From positions 1 to 5,281 of the forward strand of contig DATKZS010000172.1 of the NCBI GenBank assembly GCA_035527835.1: a stretch of 5,281 nt of DNA, given 5' to 3'. The DNA comes from DATKZS01 sp035527835 [NCBI: bacterium] (GTDB lineage: Bacteria > RBG-13-61-14). The notes beneath the pieces are model-generated. The model made no database searches, was not told where the DNA came from, and was given only the letters and a program-made list of their open reading frames with translations. How positions within the stretch are numbered: the stretch's first letter is position 1; each line of letters starts with the position of its first letter. Positions 1 to 5,281 of this stretch are shown piece after piece. A program made the position numbers and the translations under genes.

Positions 1-138
1 TTCGTCGAGTCCGTGTTTTGCCATTGGCTTCCTTCAGATTCCGCCTCGCGGCGGACACCCTTGCCTAGGCTGGCGGTTCCGCTCACCGCGGCCCGCAGAG
101 GACTTCCACCTCCAACAGGTGCGACATGCCTGGCACAC
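1..138 (-). mobile_element. Group IIC (bacterial class C) intron, 5' part of domain I, cut by the window edge
   Basis: This is the 5' end of a self-splicing retroelement RNA, not a protein gene. Read on the minus strand it begins GTGTGCCAGGCATG, which matches the GUGYG 5' splice-site consensus. As I recall it, the Oceanobacillus iheyensis IIC intron begins almost identically (GUGUGCCCGGCAUG). Further matches follow in the same order: GGTGGAAGTCC near 107, CAAGGGTGTCCG at 63-52 and GGAATCTGAAGGAAGC at 42-27. Between the last two, a CCGCC/GGCGG stem at 54-41 closes a GCGA tetraloop. The O. iheyensis RNA has the same tetraloop on a different but still paired stem (CCGUG/CAUGG), so the helix is preserved by compensatory changes. 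The exon-binding sites, the reverse transcriptase/maturase ORF and domains V-VI would lie beyond position 1, so whether the copy is complete or mobile cannot be judged. The element sits immediately after a terminator hairpin, as expected for IIC introns. The alignment is from memory. Confidence 0.85.
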
Positions 139-170
139 AAAGAAGGGGCACGGTTTTCCATGCCCCTTCT
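139..170 (-). terminator. Intrinsic terminator hairpin, probable fdhA terminator and intron 5' exon
   Basis: On the minus strand a 10-bp perfect stem (AGAAGGGGCA / TGCCCCTTCT) extends inward by TGG/CCG, including one G-U pair, to close an AAAA loop. This gives a stem of about 13 bp. The 3' arm runs into TTCTTT, a modest U-tract that ends at the intron boundary (139/138). It lies 210 nt past the fdhA stop, with an inverted-repeat element in between, and no other gene intervenes, so I infer it ends the fdhA transcript. The intron insertion has separated the hairpin from whatever U-rich sequence originally followed. Confidence 0.7.
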
Positions 171-177
171 GTATTTA

Positions 178-318
178 GAGCTTCTTGCAAAAGTCCAGGA
201 CATCACGTGGGAGCGCCCTTCCGGGCGCGATCCGCTATCCGGCCCCGTGAAGAATCGCGCCCGGAAGGGCGCTCCCACGTGATGTCCTGTGCCGACATGA
301 TAATTTTGCAAGAGGCTC
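178..318. repeat. REPIN/MITE-like inverted-repeat element with nested arms
   Basis: A 35-bp perfect inverted repeat (197-231 and 254-288) surrounds a 22-bp centre. Each arm carries a REP-like unit: a GTGGGAG head, then a GCGCCC-TTCC-GGGCGC hairpin, then GAT. Outside these lies a second inverted pair, GAGCTTCTTGCAAAA at 178-192 and TTTTGCAAGAGGCTC at 304-318, matching at 14 of 15 positions. The whole 141-bp unit is flanked by TTTA on both sides (174-177 and 319-322), a possible 4-bp target duplication, although the flank is AT-rich. Two REP units in opposite orientation form a REPIN, a class mobilised in trans by RAYT (Y1 tyrosine) transposases. No transposase is in the window. The copy sits in the 3' untranslated region of fdhA. 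Confidence 0.75.
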
Positions 319-379
319 TTTAAAAAAATAATTTTCTTGGCGTTTTGGCGTTAAATCTTCGCCGCCCTCTCGTTCCCCC

Positions 380-3067
380 TCACGCCGCTTCCACGCTCAC
401 CGCGCAGGCCTTGAACTCGGGGATTTTGCACTTGGGGTCCAGTGCCGCGTTGGTAAGCACATTGGCGTTGGCCTCCCAGAAATGGAACGACATGAACACG
501 GTGCCGGGCGCCACGCGGTCGGTGACCCAGGCCTTGGTCGCGATCTCGCCGCGCCGGCTCCTCACCTTGATCTTGTCGCCGTCCCGGATCTTGAGCTTGT
601 TCGCGTCATCCGCGGCGAGCTCCAGGCGGTCTTCCGGGAGCAGGTCGTTAAGCCCGCTCGCGCGCCGCGTCATGGTCGAGGTATGGTACTGCTGGAGCCG
701 GCGGCCGGTGGTGAGCCAGAGCGGGTACTCGTCGCTCGGCGACTCGGCCGGCTCGGTGTGCTCGATGACCTGGAACGATCCCTTGCCCCGCGTGAAGTTG
801 CCGTCCTGGTGCAGGTACTGGGTGCCGGGGTGCTCGAGGGTGGGCTTGGGCCACTGCAGGCCGCGGACGTTCAGTTCCTCCCACTTCATGCCGGCCATGG
901 AGGGCGAGAGCGGCGCGATCTCCTGGTCCCAGATCTGGCCGGCGTCAGTGCAATGGAGGTCATAGCCCATGCGGGAGGCGAGCTCGGAGACGATCCACCA
1001 TCCGGGCTTGGCCTCGCCCGGCGCTTCCACGGCCTTGCGCACCCGGGTGACCTTGCGCTCCGTGTTGGTGTAGGTCCCGTCAATCTCGGCGAAGGTGGCG
1101 CAGGGCAGGATCACGTCCGCCATCTCCGCGGTCTCGGTCTTGAACAGGTCCATCACCACCATGAAATCGAGCTTGCCCATGGACGCCTTGGCATGGCCCA
1201 CGTCCGGCTCGGAAGCGGCCGGGTTCTCGCCGAAGCAGATGAACGCCTTGACCTCCTTGCCGAACTTGTCGAAGGCCTCGGTGATGGTGAGCCCGACCTG
1301 GTCGGAAAGCTTCACTCCCCACGCCTGCTCGAACTTCTCCTGGATCTTGGGATCGCCGACCTTCTGGTAGGCCGTGTAGACGTTGGGCAGCGCGCCCACG
1401 TCGCAGGCGCCCTGCACGTTGTTCTGGCCGCGCAGCGGGTTCAGGCCGGTCGAGGGCCGGCCGATCTGGCCGCAGAGCATGACCAGGTTGGCGAGCGACA
1501 TCACGTTGTTCACTCCGCAGGTGTGCTGGGTGATGCCCATGGTGTAGCAGACCGAGCCGTTTTGGGCCTTGGCATAGAGCGCGGCCGCGGCCTCGATCAT
1601 CTTGGCCGGCACGCCGGAGATCTTCTCGGCGTGTGCGGGCGTGTATTTTTTCAGGTGCTCTTGAAGCGCGTCAAAGCCCTCCGTGTGCTCCTCGATGAAC
1701 TTCTTGTTCGTGAGGCCCTGCGCGATGATCGAGTTCATCATGGCGTTGATGACGGGGATGTCGGTGCCGACGCGGGACCGGAGGTGGAGGTGGGCGAGAC
1801 GGGCTATGTCGGTCCGGCGCGGGTCCACCACGATCAAAGTGGTCCCCTTCTTGACCGCCCGCCGGATGATGGAGGCGATGATCGGGTGCGTCTCGGTGGT
1901 GTTGCTGCCCCAGACGATGATCACGTCCGCGCCCTCCAGCTCGAGCTGCGAGTTGGTCATGGCGCCCGATCCGAAGCTTGTCACCAGACCGGTGACGGTG
2001 GCGCTGTGTCAAAGTCGGGCGCAGTGGTCAATGTTGTTGGTGCCCAGCACGGCCCGGGTGAACTTCATGAGCGCGTAGTTTTCCTCGTTGGTGGCCTTGG
2101 CCGAGCTCGCCATCATGATCGAGTCCGGCCCCGACTTTTCCTTGATCTCCTTTAATTTGGCGGCCACCAGGTCCAGCGCCTCGTCCCAGCCCGCTTCCTC
2201 GAACTGCCGGCCCTTGCGGATCAAGGGCCTGGTCAGCCGGTCCGGGCTGTAAATGAAATCGAACCCGAACCGGCCCTTCACGCACGTGGTCCCGTAATTC
2301 GGGGCCTTGTCCTCGGATGCCTCCACGTACACCACCTTGCCGCCCTTCACGTGCAGCTCGAGCTGGCACCCGCAACCGCAGTACGGGCACGTGGTCTCCA
2401 CCACCTCCGTCTCCGCCTCCCGCGTCGCGTAGCGCGCCTTCTTATAGGAGAGCGCTCCGGTCGGGCAGGCCTGAACGCACGAGCCGCACATGCCGCAGTT
2501 GGAGTTGATGAGCGTGGTATCCAGGAAGGTCGAGATGTGCGCGTTCATGCCGCGCAAGGTCAGGTTGATCGCGCCCTGGCCCACCAGCTCGTTGCACACG
2601 CGGTAGCACCGCCCGCACATCACGCACTTCGAGTAGTCCCGGATGATGAACGGGTTGTCGTCGTCTATCGGCAGGTCATCCCGCTTGATCTCGTAGCGCG
2701 GCTTGTCAATCCGGTACTGGTAGGCGAGCCGCTGCAGCGTGCACGACCCGCTCATGTCGCAGGCCATGCAGTTGTGGTCGCCGGAGGCGATCATGAGCTC
2801 GGTCACGATCTTGCGGACCTTGTGCACGTTCTCGGTGTCGGTCCTGACGATCATCCCGTCCTTGACCTCGGTGCCGCAGGAGATGGGCAGGCCGCGCATG
2901 CCCTCGATCTCCACGATGCAGAGCCGGCAGCCGCCGTAAACCTTGGTCCGCGGGTGCCAGCACAGGTTCGGCACATCAATCCCCACCGACAAACACGCCT
3001 GCAAAACAGTCTGGCCCGGATCAACCTGGAAGGGCTTGCCGTTCACATTGATCGTGATCTTATCCAT
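380..3067 (-). CDS. fdhA: Formate dehydrogenase catalytic (alpha) subunit, selenocysteine-containing, read through UGA at 2009-2011
   Basis: This cytoplasmic Mo/W bis-MGD enzyme interconverts formate and CO2 (the family is also called fdhF). It is 895 residues long, close to the Moorella-type FdhA. A NuoG-like 2Fe-2S domain comes first (C36, C47, C50, C64). It is followed by a His-Cys cluster (H98, C100, C103, C109), two ferredoxin 4Fe-4S motifs (C148/151/154/158 and C191/194/197/201) and the active-site cluster C227-x2-C230-x3-C234...C262, with K264 in CVKGRFG. The catalytic region reads HCARL-Sec353-H354-SATVTGL. R546 in NPLRGQNNVQG lies 193 residues after Sec, the same spacing as Sec140-R333 in E. 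coli FdhF. The molybdopterin dinucleotide-binding domain is about 780-890. There is no signal peptide. ATG 3067 is preferred over TTG 3070 because AGGGAGG lies 6 nt upstream. Standard calling would split it into two ORFs (3070-2009 and 1984-380). No diaphorase or hydrogenase subunit is adjacent, so the electron partner is unknown. Confidence 0.96.
1980..2011 (-). promoter_or_regulatory. Selenocysteine UGA codon and bacterial SECIS hairpin
   Basis: The in-frame TGA (2011-2009) is followed by a hairpin at 1996-1980 with a perfect 6-bp stem, GTCACC / GGTGAC, closing a GGTCT loop. In E. coli fdhF the same GGUCU apical loop binds SelB, and as I recall that sequence the loop starts 18 nt after the UGA. 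Here it also starts 18 nt after the UGA. The stem sequence differs from E. coli but still pairs. The protein reads on without interruption into the conserved family sequence, so this is recoding and not a nonsense mutation. Insertion needs SelB, tRNA-Sec (selC), SelA and SelD, none of which is in the window. Confidence 0.95.
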
Positions 3068-3073
3068 CAACTT

Positions 3074-3080
3074 CCTCCCT
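3074..3080 (-). promoter_or_regulatory. Ribosome binding site of fdhA
   Basis: AGGGAGG on the minus strand lies 6 nt before ATG 3067. This near-perfect Shine-Dalgarno sequence decides the start in favour of the ATG over the in-frame TTG one codon upstream, which would be only 3 nt away. Confidence 0.8.
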
Positions 3081-3148
3081 GGATCTTAAGGGTTTTAATG
3101 TACTGCCCGAGGAACTGCTTTAAATCGAGGCCGGTCTCCTGAAATTTG

Positions 3149-3178
3149 ATGATAAACCTTAATCTCGATGGCTGTCAA
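3149..3178 (-). promoter_or_regulatory. Sigma70-type promoter for fdhA
   Basis: On the minus strand, TTGACA (3178-3173) is a perfect -35 box. After 18 nt comes TATCAT (3154-3149), a 5 of 6 match to the -10 consensus. The predicted transcription start near 3142 gives a leader of about 75 nt. I see no sigma54 (GGCAC-N5-TTGC type) site, which is what drives fdhF in E. coli, so regulation here probably differs. No operator was recognised. Confidence 0.65.
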
Positions 3179-3244
3179 GCCAAGGGAACCACAGTTTCCC
3201 ATGCCGCGGGGAGGCACTCTGAAAGCATGAAAATGCTTATGAGT

Positions 3245-3319
3245 GTGGGAGGCAGCCTCCGGCTGGCGACTCTTCGGTTTTTCCGGGAGTATAGTCGCCC
3301 GGCGGAGTCGGCCTCCCAC
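3245..3319. repeat. REPIN-like inverted repeat upstream of fdhA
   Basis: Two inverted arms (3245-3271 and 3293-3319) both start with GTGGGAGGC and end with GGCGACT when read inward. Between these ends each arm can fold on itself (CAGCC-TCC-GGCTG in the left arm). The arms differ internally, so pairing across the 21-bp centre is imperfect. The GTGGGAG head and the GCGA-Y tail are shared with the element at 178-318, which suggests two variants of one REP family. It lies about 70 bp upstream of the fdhA -35 box. Confidence 0.65.
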
Positions 3320-3330
3320 GTTATTTTCAG

Positions 3331-3389
3331 ATGAACACGGATAAACACGAATTGATGGAAAAACCACAAAGCCACGAAAGGCACAAAGG
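3331..3389. repeat. A-rich short-repeat tract of dispersed intergenic type
   Basis: The plus strand has two iterated stretches: an ACACGGATAAACACGAA segment (3335-3351) and CACAAAGCCACGAAAGGCACAAAGG (about 3365-3389), built of CACRAAG-like units. From memory, similar motifs are scattered between genes in several environmental bacterial genomes. No convincing coding potential is seen in either strand. Confidence 0.4.
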
Positions 3390-3442
3390 CCCCGAAGAGC
3401 GAGCAGGCCCATCTCATGCCCCAAGGGGGCTGTTTATCAAAG

Positions 3443-3474
3443 CCCGGGGTTGGCCGTCTCCGGCCTACCCTGGG
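3443..3474. repeat. Imperfect intergenic palindrome
   Basis: CCCGGGGTTGGCC (3443-3455) and GGCCTACCCTGGG (3462-3474) pair at 11 of 13 positions around a 6-nt loop. No T-tract follows on either strand, so it is not an obvious terminator. It is the first of a series of palindromes running to 3692. Confidence 0.5.
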
Positions 3475-3543
3475 AACCAGACACGTAACATATGGTCTTC
3501 CCTGAAAGGGATATTTAAACCATGCCGCTTTCAGCGCTGAACT

Positions 3544-3592
3544 TTAACCCAGGACTTCCGCCCTGGGTTAACGAAGTACGCCCCGGCGGGGC
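3544..3592. repeat. Double palindrome: TTAACCCAGG hairpin plus GCCCC hairpin
   Basis: TTAACCCAGG (3544-3553) and CCTGGGTTAA (3562-3571) form a perfect 10-bp stem with an 8-nt loop. Eight bases later GCCCC-GGC-GGGGC (3580-3592) forms a second hairpin. The paired arrangement suggests a composite dispersed repeat rather than a terminator, since no T-tract follows in either direction. Confidence 0.55.
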
Positions 3593-3609
3593 TGAAGAGA
3601 ACCTCCATC

Positions 3610-3692
3610 ATCCCTCCGGGATTCTAGTGGTCAGGGCCGACGGCCTCCCAGCGATGAATCGCCGGGCTATTCTCCGCGATCCCTCCGGGATC
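3610..3692. repeat. Repeated TCCC-TCC-GGGA palindromes
   Basis: The same small palindrome occurs twice in direct array: ATCCC-TCC-GGGAT (3610-3622) and GATCCC-TCC-GGGATC (3678-3692). Between them are a GGCC-GAC-GGCC palindrome (about 3635-3645) and GCGAT-GA-ATCGC (3651-3662). No credible gene spans the region. Confidence 0.45.
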
Positions 3693-3737
3693 AAGAGCCG
3701 ATTGCCTTCATCCCATCAGGCGGACGGGTCCATCACT

Positions 3738-3757
3738 GAAAAACAAGGGCCGGGCCC
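3738..3757 (-). terminator. Possible short intrinsic terminator of the cyclase gene
   Basis: On the minus strand, 18 nt after the stop codon, GGGC-CCG-GCCC is followed at once by TTGTTTTTC. The stem is only 4 bp of G-C pairs, which is short, but its position and T-tract fit a terminator for the gene ending at 3776. Confidence 0.4.
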
Positions 3758-3775
3758 GAATTCCCCAGTCCGTCA

Positions 3776-5086
3776 TCATCCATGTCTTCGCAACCAGTCC
3801 TGGATTATTGCGATGTCGTCATGCTGGTGGTTTTTCTCGTAGATGGTTTGGGCTTCATCCAAATAGCGCTTGATTTCTTCGAGGCGCGCGGCCTCGGCCG
3901 GACCTTTGTCCTTGACCTGTTTCCAAAGGATGAAGCCCAGATTGGCGAGCGCCCGGGCATAATCCGGAGTGTCGGCGGGCAGGGAGGCCAGGGCTTTCCG
4001 GACCAGGGCTTCGGCCTCTTTGAGGGCCTCCGTTTTTTTCGGCTTCAGGTTTTCGCCGTGAACGCATATGGTAATGGCCTCGCCAAGGCTGAGCCAGATC
4101 AGGGCTTGCCCGGCCGGGTCGCCGCCGGCCTTGATTGAGGCGTCCAGGGCGTCGCGCAAGAGCGGGATGCTGTCCTTGATCAATTTCCAGTTCACTTTCT
4201 GAAGCGTGGCGGCGCGTCCGGCGAGGAGCATGGCTTCGGCCCGATAATATTTGACCAGGGAAAGCTCCGCCGAGGACAGGCTTTGCTTCTTGATCAATTT
4301 CTCGCTCTTTTGCATGACGCCCGCGAGGATTTTTTTCTTGTTGCTGTGCGGATTGGATTTGACCAGGTCCAGGTCGGCGCCCAGGTCTTGGATGGCTGCC
4401 GGGACCGGTCTCGAATCGCCGCCCCGGGCCTGGGCGCGAGGGCCATCCGGGGCCTGGGCTTTCCGGGCCGCGGCGGGAAAGGGCCAGAGGGCGTAGAGTT
4501 TGTCCTGATCCTGTACGCCCCGGAAATGCACCTCATACGGTCCCTGGCATTCAAAGTTGGCCTGGGAAACGTTGTTCCACACCGCCCGGGTGACGAAAAC
4601 GTAATGGTGGTTCCGGCCCGGTTTCAGGTTTTTCTCGGCCAGCCGCATTAAAAAATCCTTGCCGGCGCTTTCGCAACGCTGGGCCCGGTTGATCACGGGG
4701 CCTACATAGTGGTCCTGCCATTTGTAATATTTTCCGAAATCAATCCCGGTCCGCAGGATGTAAATCGCCCCGGGCTCCCGGCCGGCTTTTTTCAGGAGCG
4801 AGGCCCGGACCGGCTCCCATTCCTCGATCAGCGCCGCGGCCAGATGGATGGCGTTGATCACGTTCCTGAAAATGATCAGGAACCCGTCCCCCGTGAAGTT
4901 GCCGATCTCCCCCTGGCAGTCCTCCCGGCGTAACAGGGAGCGCAGGCAATCCTGGAGCCGGTTCAAGGCCTCCTCGGCCACCTCGTGATAGTTTTGCCAC
5001 ATAAAGGTGGATTCCTGGAGGTCCAGAAAAAGGGCCGCGCCGTAACTCTCGGCGGAGTCAGGGTATCCATTTTTACGGTCAGCCAT
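3776..5086 (-). CDS. Class III nucleotidyl cyclase-domain protein with helical TPR-like C-terminus
   Basis: 436 residues, soluble, with no signal peptide or membrane segment seen. The N-terminal half (about 14-205) is a cyclase homology domain. D22 (FLDLQ) and D67 (NFTGDGF) occupy the metal-binding positions. RTGIDFG is at 112-118, and GPVINRAQR (129-137) supplies the transition-state pair N133 and R137. The position that is usually Lys in adenylate cyclases (K-x-x-GD) is N63, and the second base-contacting position, usually Asp or Thr, aligns with H126. The substrate (ATP, GTP or other) is therefore uncertain, and loss of activity is possible. A Pro/Ala-rich linker (about 205-232) leads to helices at 245-436 with TPR-like repeats (for example 353-370 and 375-395), likely a protein-interaction module. 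ATG 5086 is chosen because AAGGGGA lies 7 nt upstream. The gene is co-directional with fdhA but 700 bp away and probably transcribed separately. No partner gene points to a pathway. Confidence 0.85.
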   Translation of the reverse strand: MADRKNGYPDSAESYGAALFLDLQESTFMWQNYHEVAEEALNRLQDCLRSLLRREDCQGEIGNFTGDGFLIIFRNVINAIHLAAALIEEWEPVRASLLKKAGREPGAIYILRTGIDFGKYYKWQDHYVGPVINRAQRCESAGKDFLMRLAEKNLKPGRNHHYVFVTRAVWNNVSQANFECQGPYEVHFRGVQDQDKLYALWPFPAAARKAQAPDGPRAQARGGDSRPVPAAIQDLGADLDLVKSNPHSNKKKILAGVMQKSEKLIKKQSLSSAELSLVKYYRAEAMLLAGRAATLQKVNWKLIKDSIPLLRDALDASIKAGGDPAGQALIWLSLGEAITICVHGENLKPKKTEALKEAEALVRKALASLPADTPDYARALANLGFILWKQVKDKGPAEAARLEEIKRYLDEAQTIYEKNHQHDDIAIIQDWLRRHG

Positions 5087-5093
5087 TCACCGA

Positions 5094-5100
5094 TCCCCTT
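5094..5100 (-). promoter_or_regulatory. Ribosome binding site of the cyclase-domain gene
   Basis: AAGGGGA on the minus strand, 7 nt before ATG 5086, supports that start. The 74-bp gap to the preceding gene is AT-rich with overlapping GAATTC motifs. I could not pick a convincing promoter in it. Confidence 0.55.
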
Positions 5101-5160
5101 GCGCCTATAAAATTCTTTTAATTCTGAATTCTGGAATTCCGGGGACACAATAGAATGGCA

Positions 5161-5281
5161 CTAACTTAAGCCTAACTTGGCTTGTTTTTTGGGTTTTCTT
5201 TTCTTCACCCCTACCGTAGTCGCTTCGCCGATCGCGAGCGAGAGTTCGCGCATCTCCCGGATGATTTCCTCCATTTCCCGG
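5161..5281 (-). CDS. C-terminal 39 residues of an unidentified protein, cut by the window edge
   Basis: An open minus-strand frame enters from the window edge and stops at TAG 5163-5161. It begins REMEEIIREMRELSLAIGEA, an amphipathic helix-like run, and ends in a lysine/arginine-rich tail (VKKRKPKKQAK). The composition looks coding, but the piece is too short to identify. ATG 5274 could be an internal Met or the start of a 37-residue peptide. It lies 74 bp upstream of the cyclase-domain gene on the same strand, so the two could be co-transcribed. I do not recognise the family. Confidence 0.45.
   Translation of the reverse strand, partial: REMEEIIREMRELSLAIGEATTVGVKKRKPKKQAKLGLS

Noticed and set aside
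1-24. Minus-strand ATG at 24 (MAKHGLDE...) with AAGGA five bases upstream
   Set aside because: The apparent start and Shine-Dalgarno lie inside the conserved GAAGGAAGC...GGCAAA segment of the group IIC intron RNA, which explains them better.
13-323. Overlapping plus-strand ORFs of 65 and 89 codons
   Set aside because: They cover the antisense of the intron, the terminator hairpin and the inverted repeat, so their open frames come from repeat sequence.
331-355. Direct repeat TTGGCGTTTTGGCGTT just past the fdhA stop
   Set aside because: Two short units only. It could be a dispersed intergenic motif, but it forms no hairpin and has no clear role.
1984-2011. Nonsense mutation or frameshift making fdhA a pseudogene
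   Set aside because: The frame is unchanged on both sides, the UGA is at the catalytic residue, a SECIS hairpin follows, and no other lesion is seen in 895 codons.
482-2155. 557-codon open frame on the plus strand, antisense to fdhA
   Set aside because: It is a high-GC shadow of the formate dehydrogenase frame. Its composition (long Arg/Val/Leu/Gly/His runs) matches no family I know, and it crosses the selenocysteine site without consequence.
3184-3238. Small hairpins GGGAA/TTCCC and AAGCAT-GAAA-ATGCTT upstream of the fdhA promoter
   Set aside because: Stems of 5-6 bp are common by chance, and there is no T-tract or conserved partner.
3440-3700. CRISPR array
   Set aside because: The palindromes differ in sequence and spacing; there is no regular repeat-spacer pattern.
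5118-5142. Overlapping AATTCTG/GAATTCC repeats upstream of the cyclase-domain gene
   Set aside because: Short low-complexity repetition. No -35/-10 pair or operator symmetry strong enough to call.

Overview
The window looks like part of a moderately GC-rich anaerobic bacterial chromosome, probably from an uncultured lineage. It carries a selenocysteine-containing formate dehydrogenase, the 5' end of a group IIC intron, REPIN-like inverted repeats and a cluster of short intergenic palindromes. I cannot assign a phylum. The palindrome-rich spacers recall PVC/Omnitrophota-type genomes, but that is only an impression. All supported genes lie on the minus strand.

Layout from high to low coordinates. 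At 5161-5280 is the C-terminal tail of an unidentified gene. At 3776-5086 is a soluble protein with a class III nucleotidyl cyclase domain and a helical, TPR-like C-terminal half. From 3068 to 3775 there is about 700 bp without a gene; it holds a probable terminator, a row of palindromes, A-rich dispersed-type repeats, a REPIN-like element and a clear sigma70-type promoter facing the next gene. At 380-3067 is an 895-residue formate dehydrogenase catalytic subunit. It would be annotated as two ORFs by a standard gene caller because an in-frame UGA at 2009-2011 encodes selenocysteine (Sec353), and a SECIS hairpin follows at the expected distance. At 178-318 is a long inverted-repeat element, and at 141-170 a strong terminator hairpin. 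From 138 to the window edge is the 5' part of a group IIC intron, starting two bases after the terminator stem. That is the insertion preference known for this intron class.

How the parts fit: fdhA appears to be a single-gene transcription unit with its own promoter, a strong ribosome binding site and a terminator, and its electron-transfer partner subunits are not adjacent. The enzyme is cytoplasmic, with one 2Fe-2S and several 4Fe-4S centres leading to a Mo/W bis-MGD active site. It would interconvert formate and CO2, in formate oxidation or in CO2 reduction for the Wood-Ljungdahl methyl branch. The cell must also carry selA, selB, selC and selD elsewhere. The intron has used the presumed fdhA terminator as its landing site, and REP-family repeats flank the gene on both sides.
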